NCBI GenBank assembly: GCA_003161495.1
Contig: PMOP01000277.1
Location: 1-7,336, forward strand
From: Acidobacteriota bacterium
GTDB lineage: Bacteria; Acidobacteriota; Terriglobia; Acidiferrales; UBA7541
Length of the DNA stretch: 7,336 nucleotides
Direction of reading: 5' to 3'
Below are positions 1 through 6,417 of the stretch, piece after piece (the first letter of the stretch is position 1; each line of letters starts with the position of its first letter). Both the position numbers and the translations under genes were made by a program. Below the pieces are notes generated by a model that searched no databases, was not told the origin of the DNA, and saw only the letters and a list, made by a program, of their open reading frames with translations.

Positions 1-29
1 TCCCAGGCTAATTGCGGAACTGCGAACAA

Positions 30-887
30 TTAGGGCGTCAGCCTCTTCAGAACTGCGTTCCGCGTGTCTGTCAGCGTGTGGAAGAGAACATCTCGAGGAA
101 TGCTCTTGACCAAAGGATTGGCCAGCCAGGCAAGCAGCGCCGGCACGGTCCTGCTCAAGGTGATCGATTCGTTCTGTACGTATACGCCGCCGTCTTTTTC
201 TTCGATTCGCCAGTAGCTGCTCAAGCGCCACATGTATCCGTGATCGTCGCCGTCGGTGCGTTCGTGCTCGTCCGGACTGCCGGGATTCACAACTTCAGCG
301 ATACGCGTGGAGTGGGACGCGCTCTGCAACCGGGTGCTCCCGAGCCGCGTTTCAATGACATCGGAATATTCATTCAAGACGACGGTAACAATAGATTTGT
401 TATAGAACTGAAGGAAAATCTTCGATACGTTTCCATTACGTTCGATCAGTTTCGCCCTGTGAATCTCCGGCTTGTAAATTTCCGTTTCATTTTCATAATC
501 TTGAAGGACGGCGTTGGCCTCGGAGAGCGTCGCCTTGGGGATGAAAATCACGCCCACCCAATGATGGATTAGCCCGCCCGGTATGAGCATCGCGTGCTGC
601 TCTTGCTGCGTACGTAATTCTTCGATATAGACCTGGCCATTTTGAAGCTGGCTGTATGCCGCTTTCCGTTGTAAATCCGGCAAGCGATCCATGACGAGAA
701 ATTGATTGAGGCGTACGTCATTTTCCATCCGAGCTTCGGTGAGCGCGACGTACCGGTCAAAAGCAGCCGCGGTTTCAGGTTTCAATTGAGAAGCGCGTGC
801 CGAGGATGCAGCCAGTCCGAGCAAAACCAATAGCCCCAGGGCTATCTGTTGCGATGATTCGAGCAAACGTCGCGCCCGATCATGCAT
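30..887 (-). CDS. Secreted hypothetical protein with START-like C-terminal half
   Basis: The function is unknown. From the Met codon at 885-887 the product is 285 residues. It has a basic n-region (MHDRARR), a hydrophobic stretch at about 15-28 and a likely signal-peptidase site after ASSARA (about residue 32), so it is probably exported. The mature part opens with a helical segment (about 36-100) and then a conserved-looking block, GGLIHHWVGVIFIPKATL (104-121). The C-terminal half alternates beta-rich stretches (YMWRLSSYWRIEE at 218-230, GGVYVQNESITLSR at 233-246) and ends in an amphipathic segment around VKSIPRDVLFHTL (260-272). That order resembles SRPBCC/START-type lipid-binding folds and secreted hypotheticals I associate with Acidobacteriota; this is inference. 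It contains no cysteine. An upstream in-frame Met at 945-947 would add 20 residues, but it has no Shine-Dalgarno sequence and makes a poorer signal peptide. The thiol dioxygenase gene lies 119 bp upstream on the same strand. Confidence 0.8.
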   Translation of the reverse strand: MHDRARRLLESSQQIALGLLVLLGLAASSARASQLKPETAAAFDRYVALTEARMENDVRLNQFLVMDRLPDLQRKAAYSQLQNGQVYIEELRTQQEQHAMLIPGGLIHHWVGVIFIPKATLSEANAVLQDYENETEIYKPEIHRAKLIERNGNVSKIFLQFYNKSIVTVVLNEYSDVIETRLGSTRLQSASHSTRIAEVVNPGSPDEHERTDGDDHGYMWRLSSYWRIEEKDGGVYVQNESITLSRTVPALLAWLANPLVKSIPRDVLFHTLTDTRNAVLKRLTP

Positions 888-1006
888 CCGAGAGCACCGC
901 AACGGATGATCACCCACTCCTGAGAGCACTGTCCCGGTCGCGGCCACGACACAATTATGTCATATCGCGCCACACGGCCGGACATACGCATGCCTCGTGG
1001 GAAAAA

Positions 1007-1636
1007 TCAGATCCCGTGCTTATCTTTCGAACGGTCCCAGAAGTTCGGCAACTCGGTGTTCGAATATCCCGAAACAAACGGCTTGCTCGTTCCATCCAAT
1101 TCGTACATGGATCGCCGGACGGCGCCGATGTTGGCTCCGTAGACGTGAATGCTGGTGGATGACCGGTCACCAAGGGCGTTCGAGACACGGTGAAAATCGC
1201 CAATCGACGGGGAAACAGCGGTGACCTCGCCCCTTTCAAGCCGGACAGGTGCTCCCTGTTCCACAAAACGACCATCGCTGGTCCGCGAGTAGCTTTGCTC
1301 GACTTCCGCGCCGCGCAAGATGCCGACAATCCCCCATACCGTGTGGTCGTGGATTGGAGATCTCTGGGCTGGACCCCAAACAAAGCTGACCACGGAGAAC
1401 CGCTCCCGCGAATCTGCATGAAGCAAATATTGTTGATAGCCGGTCATGGAAGACTCCGCGTAGCGGGCAGGCAGCCAATCATCGACTCCGACCAATTCCT
1501 TCAGCAATCGCGACCCCTCATGAAGGATGCTCGTCTCATCGGCAGAGGTTTCAACCAAATTGCCGATAGCGACAACGAAATCTCGTAGCCGTTCGATGCG
1601 CGGCGAAGCAATCGCAGTCTGCTGGATGGATGCCAT
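1007..1636 (-). CDS. Thiol dioxygenase (cysteine / 3-mercaptopropionate dioxygenase family)
   Basis: A non-haem iron cupin enzyme that adds O2 to a small thiol to give the sulfinate, acting in the cytosol. The 209-residue product carries the metal motif SPIHDHTVWGIVGILRGAE; His96 and His98 are likely iron ligands, with His149 (in GDFHRVSN) as the third. Ser162-His164-Tyr166 (in TSIHVYG) matches the outer-sphere triad of the family. The stretch YQQYLLHADSRERFSVVSF (67-85) resembles the Gln-type bacterial branch, in which Gln replaces the substrate-binding Arg of mammalian cysteine dioxygenase, so 3-mercaptopropionate is the likelier substrate. The C-terminal GYSNTELPNFWD is typical of bacterial members. 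There is no cysteine, so the Cys-Tyr cofactor of mammalian enzymes cannot form. I chose the Met at 1634-1636 because AAAGGAACAGGAAT precedes it; an upstream Met at 1684 adds 16 residues lacking family character. It is divergent from mobA. Confidence 0.92.
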   Translation of the reverse strand: MASIQQTAIASPRIERLRDFVVAIGNLVETSADETSILHEGSRLLKELVGVDDWLPARYAESSMTGYQQYLLHADSRERFSVVSFVWGPAQRSPIHDHTVWGIVGILRGAEVEQSYSRTSDGRFVEQGAPVRLERGEVTAVSPSIGDFHRVSNALGDRSSTSIHVYGANIGAVRRSMYELDGTSKPFVSGYSNTELPNFWDRSKDKHGI

Positions 1637-1879
1637 ATTCCTGTTCCTTTCGTTTCCGCCCGATGAAATACTGATGAATTCCAAATGATCGAAGCCTCAA
1701 TCCTTGCCAATTCGATTCCATCCGGACGGCTTTCACGATTATCCATCAATGCAGGGCCGGATCCGAAACTTTTCGAGACAGTTGAAGTTCAATTGAGATT
1801 AGTATTTACCGAGACCCGAAAGGATTTATCCCGCCAGCCGGCGTTGCGATTTGCCTTTCGAGATAGAGAGTGTCACAAA
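1637..1879. other. Divergent intergenic region between thiol dioxygenase gene and mobA
   Basis: This 243-bp gap separates two divergently transcribed genes, so it should hold both promoters. On the minus strand the only clear element is the AGGAACAGGA ribosome-binding stretch just before the dioxygenase start. On the plus strand the mobA reading frame stays open back to 1685, but those 65 codons show no family resemblance. An AT-richer patch (about 1780-1810, TTGAAG followed by TAGTATTTA) could be a promoter for mobA, but the spacing is poor for a standard sigma-70 site. I see no operator-like inverted repeat or riboswitch. Confidence 0.5.
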
Positions 1880-2563
1880 ATGGACGAGTCGCAAATCATC
1901 CAATCTCCATCCCCTGTGAAGCGGCACAGCCAGGTCGCTGCATTTATTCTTGCCGGCGGCATGAGCTCGCGAATGGGCCGAGAGAAAGGATTGCTTGAGT
2001 TTGCCGGCGAACCGCTCATTCTTCGCATGGCTCGCTTGATCGATCCGCTGGTCACCGAAGTTACGGTAATCGGTCCGCCAGAGCGCTATGCCGGCATGGG
2101 ATTCCGAGTTATCGCGGACCAGAATCTTGGTGAACGAAAAGGAATCGAGCCAGTGCGAACACCGCTCATCGGAATCGTGACCGCTCTGAACGCAACGACG
2201 ATGCCCTGGAATCTTATCGTGGCCTGCGACCTGCCCTATCTCACGGCCCAGTGGCTGGATTGGCTGCTCGATCTCACCGCCGATTCCAGCGCGCAAATTA
2301 TTATTCCGCGCACTTCGAGAGGACTTGAGCCGCTGGCAGCCGCCTACAGAAGAGAGTGCGCCGCCCCGATCGTCGCCGCGCTCGACCGCGGCGTCCGAAA
2401 GGTTACGGACGCGATAGCCGAATTTCGCATGAAGTGTTTATCGGAAAGCGATTGGAGAAAACTCGACCCCGAAGGCCGCGTCCTAAGAAATATGAATGCT
2501 CCGTCGGATTACGAAGAAGCGAAAAAATGGCTCAGTGAACGTTCTTGTCCAGCCAGCTCATGA
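1880..2563 (+). CDS. mobA: Molybdenum cofactor guanylyltransferase MobA
   Basis: Transfers GMP from GTP to Mo-molybdopterin to give the guanine dinucleotide cofactor used by DMSO-reductase-family enzymes; cytosolic. The 227-residue product has the nucleotidyltransferase signature LAGGMSSRMGREK (24-36), with Arg31 and Lys36 in the expected phosphate-binding positions. It also has the metal-site motif ACDLPYL (Asp117), LEPLAAAY (149-156) and a C-terminal NMNAPSDYEEA (204-214) matching the NxNTPxD ending of MobA. Length is normal (about 190-230). The mid-protein element that is usually GPLAG reads TPLIGIV here (94-100), a divergence from the classical form. The Met at 1880 was chosen because it sits about 18 residues before the first conserved strand; the open frame from 1685 would add 65 unlike residues. 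The nearest purine-rich stretch upstream is GAGATAGAGAG. No other cofactor gene is nearby. The 3' end overlaps the convergent hydrolase gene. Confidence 0.92.
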   Translation: MDESQIIQSPSPVKRHSQVAAFILAGGMSSRMGREKGLLEFAGEPLILRMARLIDPLVTEVTVIGPPERYAGMGFRVIADQNLGERKGIEPVRTPLIGIVTALNATTMPWNLIVACDLPYLTAQWLDWLLDLTADSSAQIIIPRTSRGLEPLAAAYRRECAAPIVAALDRGVRKVTDAIAEFRMKCLSESDWRKLDPEGRVLRNMNAPSDYEEAKKWLSERSCPASS

Positions 2564-3737
2564 AAAACTTCGAGATGCCAGCGCTGTTCTTTTCAGACAT
2601 CATCTGATGGCCATTTCCCGGCAGCCCCACGTCCTCGAGTTTCACGAACGTCGTCTTCACTCCCGCCTGATTCAGCCACTTCGCCACGCAGTGCGAGTAT
2701 GGGCGGTGGTAGCTGGCCTCTCCAGAAATTTCCAGGACCGGAATCCCCTCGAGATTCACGAGCTTATGGGCAGGCTCTTGCTGAATCCAACACGGGAGGA
2801 GGTCCGGGCCATCCGCCTTTTCCTCGCGCACAGTCTTCAGCTCGGAGGCCTCCTTAATCGGCGGATCGTAGTGAATCGGAAGATTGGTGACGCCCCACAG
2901 ACGTCCGGGACCGGTGGCTCCGCGCTCTGCGTTCTCAATGGGCGGCGCGACAGGTTCGGCGGCTAAAATCCCCTTGATGAGTTTCGGCCGGGCATCCGCG
3001 ACGGCCCATCCGGATGTGGCCACTCCCGAGTTGACCATCAGGATCACGGGCTGGCCGATCATGTCTAAAAGCTGCACCACCGTGCCGGCAATAATCTGCG
3101 GGCCATTTGGATTCAAAACCGATTGGAGTTCCGTCTTGGCGAAGTAATCGAATACGGGGTCGCCCATCTTCCCTTTATCTGGGGCATCGCTTGGCCACTG
3201 CGAATATTTTTTGGCTTGCGGCCAACTGCTCTGCGGCGTCGACGCCGGACGTCCGCCCGACCAGACTTCCTCCATAAGAGGACCTGAGCGAGGAGGTGTG
3301 AGCGTTCCGTCGACTCCCGGAATATAGGCGGATCGACCCGTCCCGGGATAATCCATCATGTAGACGGTGTAGCCTTGATTGACGAAATCGTAGGCCCAGC
3401 CCGGCCGGCCGTCCGGAGTTTGAATCAGGCTGTATGATCCTTGCCCTCCTCCGCCCGTTACGAATACCACCGGATAAGGATGCCGGATATCCTTGGGCAC
3501 CCACACTTCAACATACATGGCTCCATCCATCGTTTCTTTTCCGGGATCTCCGACGTAATGGCCGCCTACATAAAAGTGGCCTTGCCGGCCGATATTCGCG
3601 GTGGAAAAAGTTGGTATGGACGCTGGAGGCGCCATTCCGGCTGCTCCGGTGGATTTCCAGGCGTTCGCTCCAAACCAGCTGCCCACCAAAAGTGCCGACA
3701 GCGCAACAAACGCCGACGTTGAGATTCTTACGTTCAT
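2532..3737 (-). CDS. Exported alpha/beta hydrolase, esterase-713-like
   Basis: Predicted secreted or periplasmic esterase-type hydrolase of 401 residues; the substrate is unknown. A hydrophobic signal segment covers about residues 8-26. GGHYVG (58-63) and VEVWVPKDIRHPYPVVFVTG lead to the oxyanion-loop run GGGG (95-98), then TPDGRPGWAYDFVNQGY (107-123) and DYPGTGRS (129-136), the layout of the esterase 713 family (structure 1QLW). By that alignment the nucleophile is Ser237 (VILMVNSGVATSGW), the acid is Glu261 (ILAAEP), a Glu rather than Asp as in esterase 713, and the base is His377 (PGNGHQMMSEKN). The elbow VNSGV departs from GxSxG and also from the HSxxG usual in this family, so activity is not certain. 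The start at 3735-3737 is preceded by AAAGGAAAGG. It follows the two propeller genes on the same strand (101 bp after the nearer) and meets mobA tail-to-tail. Confidence 0.88.
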   Translation of the reverse strand: MNVRISTSAFVALSALLVGSWFGANAWKSTGAAGMAPPASIPTFSTANIGRQGHFYVGGHYVGDPGKETMDGAMYVEVWVPKDIRHPYPVVFVTGGGGQGSYSLIQTPDGRPGWAYDFVNQGYTVYMMDYPGTGRSAYIPGVDGTLTPPRSGPLMEEVWSGGRPASTPQSSWPQAKKYSQWPSDAPDKGKMGDPVFDYFAKTELQSVLNPNGPQIIAGTVVQLLDMIGQPVILMVNSGVATSGWAVADARPKLIKGILAAEPVAPPIENAERGATGPGRLWGVTNLPIHYDPPIKEASELKTVREEKADGPDLLPCWIQQEPAHKLVNLEGIPVLEISGEASYHRPYSHCVAKWLNQAGVKTTFVKLEDVGLPGNGHQMMSEKNSAGISKFFMSWLDKNVH

Positions 3738-3838
3738 GACGAACCTTTCCTTTTATCCCGGCGCCGTGCGGCCAGGAGGGAGACGATTTTCCTGGGAGAT
3801 GAGAAACCGAATTCGCCTGTTTGCCGCTTGACCAACGA

Positions 3839-5092
3839 TTATTTATTCATGCTCTTGGGCCACAGGACGCCCTGATCCTCTTTCGTGACGGGGCCCAGGC
3901 CCTTGTAAACAAACTTCTGAACGCGTTGGCCGCGATACGTCTCGGTCACGTAGATATTTCCCTTGGAATCCGTGGCAATGCTATGCGGGCCGTAAAATTC
4001 ACCGGGCTGGCGGCCGCCCTCTCCAAACGTGGTAAGCACTTCCAACGTATCGCGCGAAAGAATGTGGATCCGGTCATTCTCTCCATCCGCCAGATAAATA
4101 TATTTTTGTTGCGGATCTTTTGAGAATGCGATGTCCCACGCCGAGCCCGAGCCGAGCGTCCTCTTGGCGACGAAGGCTTCCTTCACAAAAGTGCCGTCGG
4201 GTTTGAACACTTGGATGCGGTCGTTCACGCGATCGCACACGTACAGCAAGCGGTCAACGGAGAGTTCGGAGCAATGCACCGGATTGCGGAATTGTTGAGG
4301 GGGCGGCGCGTCCGGATCGTAATTGCCCATGTCCGCATCGTCCGGCTTGTGGCCATACGCGCCCCAGTGCCGCTTATATTTCCCCGTATCGGCGTCAAAG
4401 ACGATGACGCGATGATTGCCGTAGCCGTCCGCCACATAAACTTCATTTTCCTGCTTGTCGATGAACGTTTTAGCAGGCAACCTGAGATTCTCAATATCGT
4501 TGCTGCCCTTGCTGCTGTTGGGTTTGCCGATCTGCATCAGAAACTTGCCGTCCTGGGTAAATTTCAAAACCATGTTGTCGTTGTAGGAGCGATTGGCCGC
4601 GGCGGCTGATTCGTCAGGCGCTCCGCCCGGGGCCGGAGAAGCCTGCTTGCCGCGTCCATTGCCGCCGATCCACACGTTGCCTTTGTAATCGATGGTGATG
4701 CCGTGGTTTGAATCCGGCCAGTCATAGCCGTTTCCCGGTCCGCCCCAATGGCGAAGAAGAGTTCCGTCTTGATCGAATTCCAGAACGGGAGGCGCCGCCG
4801 CGCAACACATGGCGATCGGAGGGTTGGTCGAGGCGTGCAACTCGCCTTTTTCCAGCGAACCCTGGCGATGGATGATCCATATATGATCCTGGGCGTCCAC
4901 GGAAACGCCGATCGTCATTCCCATCAGCCAATGGTTCGGCAGGGGCTTCGGCCACAACGGATCAACCTCGAACATCGGCGCTTGCACGCCAGCGGCCTCC
5001 ACGGCGGATCTTTTCTCAACCAGCACCGTGGCGAGCCCGAGCGCGAGAATGCACGCGACGAATGCCGCGCCGATACAGTGATTACGCTTCAT
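3839..5092 (-). CDS. Secreted six-bladed beta-propeller (NHL-repeat) protein, copy A
   Basis: An exported propeller protein of 417 residues whose ligand or reaction is unknown. Databases often label such proteins NHL-repeat or peptidyl-alpha-hydroxyglycine amidating-lyase-like; I see no proof of lyase activity. A basic start (MKRNH) and hydrophobic segment (about 7-25) form a signal peptide or anchor. The mature protein opens with MFEVDPLWPKPLPNHW (40-55). NHL-like blades appear as HGITIDYKGNVWIGG (130-144), VYVADGYGNHRVIVFD (218-233), LLYVCDRVNDRIQVF (282-296), YIYLADGENDRIHIL (331-345) and NIYVTETYRGQRVQKF (379-394). Each has the strand-turn-strand pattern with a DR, HR or GQR loop. Cys96-Cys97, Cys274 and Cys286 are shared with copy B. 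The start is supported by AGGGAGGAAC immediately upstream. It lies between copy B (89 bp upstream) and the hydrolase (101 bp downstream) and is probably in one operon with them. Confidence 0.9.
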   Translation of the reverse strand: MKRNHCIGAAFVACILALGLATVLVEKRSAVEAAGVQAPMFEVDPLWPKPLPNHWLMGMTIGVSVDAQDHIWIIHRQGSLEKGELHASTNPPIAMCCAAAPPVLEFDQDGTLLRHWGGPGNGYDWPDSNHGITIDYKGNVWIGGNGRGKQASPAPGGAPDESAAAANRSYNDNMVLKFTQDGKFLMQIGKPNSSKGSNDIENLRLPAKTFIDKQENEVYVADGYGNHRVIVFDADTGKYKRHWGAYGHKPDDADMGNYDPDAPPPQQFRNPVHCSELSVDRLLYVCDRVNDRIQVFKPDGTFVKEAFVAKRTLGSGSAWDIAFSKDPQQKYIYLADGENDRIHILSRDTLEVLTTFGEGGRQPGEFYGPHSIATDSKGNIYVTETYRGQRVQKFVYKGLGPVTKEDQGVLWPKSMNK

Positions 5093-5181
5093 AAAATTAG
5101 TTCCTCCCTATAGATCCTCCAACGCTAACTTTTCCCATCGAAAATAACTGATGGAACTTGCAACAGCACGGCTGAGGCTCG

Positions 5182-6417
5182 CTACTTTTTCGGCCACAGC
5201 ACTCCCTCGTCGGTTTTCGTAACCGGACCAATTCCCTTGTAAACAAATTTCTGCAATCGCTGTCCGCGGTACGTTTCCGTCGTATAGACGTTGCCCTTGG
5301 AGTCGGTCGCGATGCTGTGGACCGCGTAAAACTGGCCCGGCTGCCGGCCGCCGTCGCCGAAATTCGCCACTTCCTGAAGCGTGTCTCGCAGGAGAATGTG
5401 AATCTTTTCGTTGGCTCCGTCGGACAGATAAATATATTTCTGCCCGGGATCGTGCGAGAACGCGATATCCCATACCGAGCCGTCTCCCAGTGTCCTCTTT
5501 TCGATGATCTGTTCTTTTATGAATGTCCCATCCGGTTTGAACACCTGGATGCGATCGTTCACGCGGTCGCAGACGTAGAGCAAATTGTCATCCGCGAGCT
5601 GGGCGCAGTGCACCGGATTGCGGAACTGCTGCGCGATCGGCGCGTCGGGATCGTACTTGCCAAGATCCGTGTCATCGGGTTTGTGGCCGTACGCGCCCCA
5701 GTGCCGCTTGTACTTTCCGCTGTCCGCGTCGAAAACGATTACGCGGTGGTTGCCGTATCCATCCGCCACGTACAGCTCGTTCGTTTTCGGATCAACGAAC
5801 ATTTTCGCCGCGCCCTTCAGGTTCTCCGTGTCATTGCTTCCCTTGCTCTTGTACGGATGCCCGATTTGCATCAGGAATTTTCCGTCCTTGGTGAATTTCA
5901 GAATTTGATTGTCGGCGTAGCGGCTCACGCCGGCGGTCTCGGAATCCGCGTTGGCAGGCGCCGCCTGGCGCGGTCCCGCGCCGTTGCCGCCGATCCATAC
6001 GTTACCTTTATAGTCAACAGTTATTCCATGGTTAGAATTTGGCCAGTCGTAGCCTTCGCCGGGGCCGCCCCAATGCCCGATGAGGTTGCCCGCCTTGTCG
6101 AATTCCAGTACGGGCGGCGCCGTCATGCAGCACTCCGCGCCGGGAGGATTCGTGTCGCCGTACTTCTCTTTCGGCTCCAGCGATCCGCCGCGATGGATGA
6201 TCCAGACATTGTCTTCCGCATCCACGGAAACTCCGATGGCCATTCCGATCACCCAGTGATTCGGCATCGGCTTCGGCCACATCGGATCCACTTCAAACAT
6301 CGGGGCCTGAACTCCCGCCGCTTGCACGGCGGCTTTCTTTTCGAGAGCGACCGATCCAAATCCAAGTGCGACCACGAGTGAAAAAATAGTCAATCCAATC
6401 CATGCATTCCGATTCAT
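5182..6417 (-). CDS. Secreted six-bladed beta-propeller (NHL-repeat) protein, copy B
   Basis: Tandem paralogue of the following gene (copy A): 411 residues, about 73% identical over some 393 hand-aligned positions. It has the same architecture: signal segment at about 5-24, MFEVDPMWPKPMPNHW (40-55), then NHL-like blades HGITVDYKGNVWIGG (130-144), LYVADGYGNHRVIVFD (215-230), LLYVCDRVNDRIQVF (279-293), YIYLSDGANEKIHIL (328-342) and NVYTTETYRGQRLQKF (376-391). Cys96-Cys97, Cys271 and Cys283 match those of copy A. The two differ mainly in the signal peptide and in a Pro/Ala-rich loop at about 147-168, which looks like a tolerant surface insert. I chose the Met at 6415-6417 because GAGGAGAGAAGCTC precedes it and it aligns with the start of copy A; an upstream Met at 6486 would add 23 unlike residues. 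It is probably the first intact gene of the minus-strand unit. Its ligand is unknown. Confidence 0.9.
   Translation of the reverse strand: MNRNAWIGLTIFSLVVALGFGSVALEKKAAVQAAGVQAPMFEVDPMWPKPMPNHWVIGMAIGVSVDAEDNVWIIHRGGSLEPKEKYGDTNPPGAECCMTAPPVLEFDKAGNLIGHWGGPGEGYDWPNSNHGITVDYKGNVWIGGNGAGPRQAAPANADSETAGVSRYADNQILKFTKDGKFLMQIGHPYKSKGSNDTENLKGAAKMFVDPKTNELYVADGYGNHRVIVFDADSGKYKRHWGAYGHKPDDTDLGKYDPDAPIAQQFRNPVHCAQLADDNLLYVCDRVNDRIQVFKPDGTFIKEQIIEKRTLGDGSVWDIAFSHDPGQKYIYLSDGANEKIHILLRDTLQEVANFGDGGRQPGQFYAVHSIATDSKGNVYTTETYRGQRLQKFVYKGIGPVTKTDEGVLWPKK

Noticed and set aside
12..572. A 186-codon plus-strand open frame at the window start
   Set aside because: It lies antisense to the secreted hypothetical gene, has no ribosome-binding site and no family resemblance.
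955..1419. A 154-codon minus-strand open frame overlapping the dioxygenase gene
   Set aside because: It is in a different frame of a gene with complete catalytic motifs; the translation is Ser/Arg-rich, typical of an out-of-frame shadow.
1685..1879. N-terminal 65-residue extension of MobA from the first Met in frame
   Set aside because: The extension lacks family similarity, would occupy most of the promoter region and would make the protein unusually long.
3772..3795. Inverted repeat CCAGGA...TCCTGG between the hydrolase and propeller copy A
   Set aside because: The stem is only six base pairs with a 12-base loop and no following T-run, which is too weak for a terminator and no better than chance.
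5317..6381. A 354-codon open frame on the plus strand, opposite propeller copy B
   Set aside because: It is antisense to a well-supported gene with clear domain content; its translation has no recognisable motif, and a shorter equivalent appears opposite copy A, as expected from codon bias in duplicated genes.
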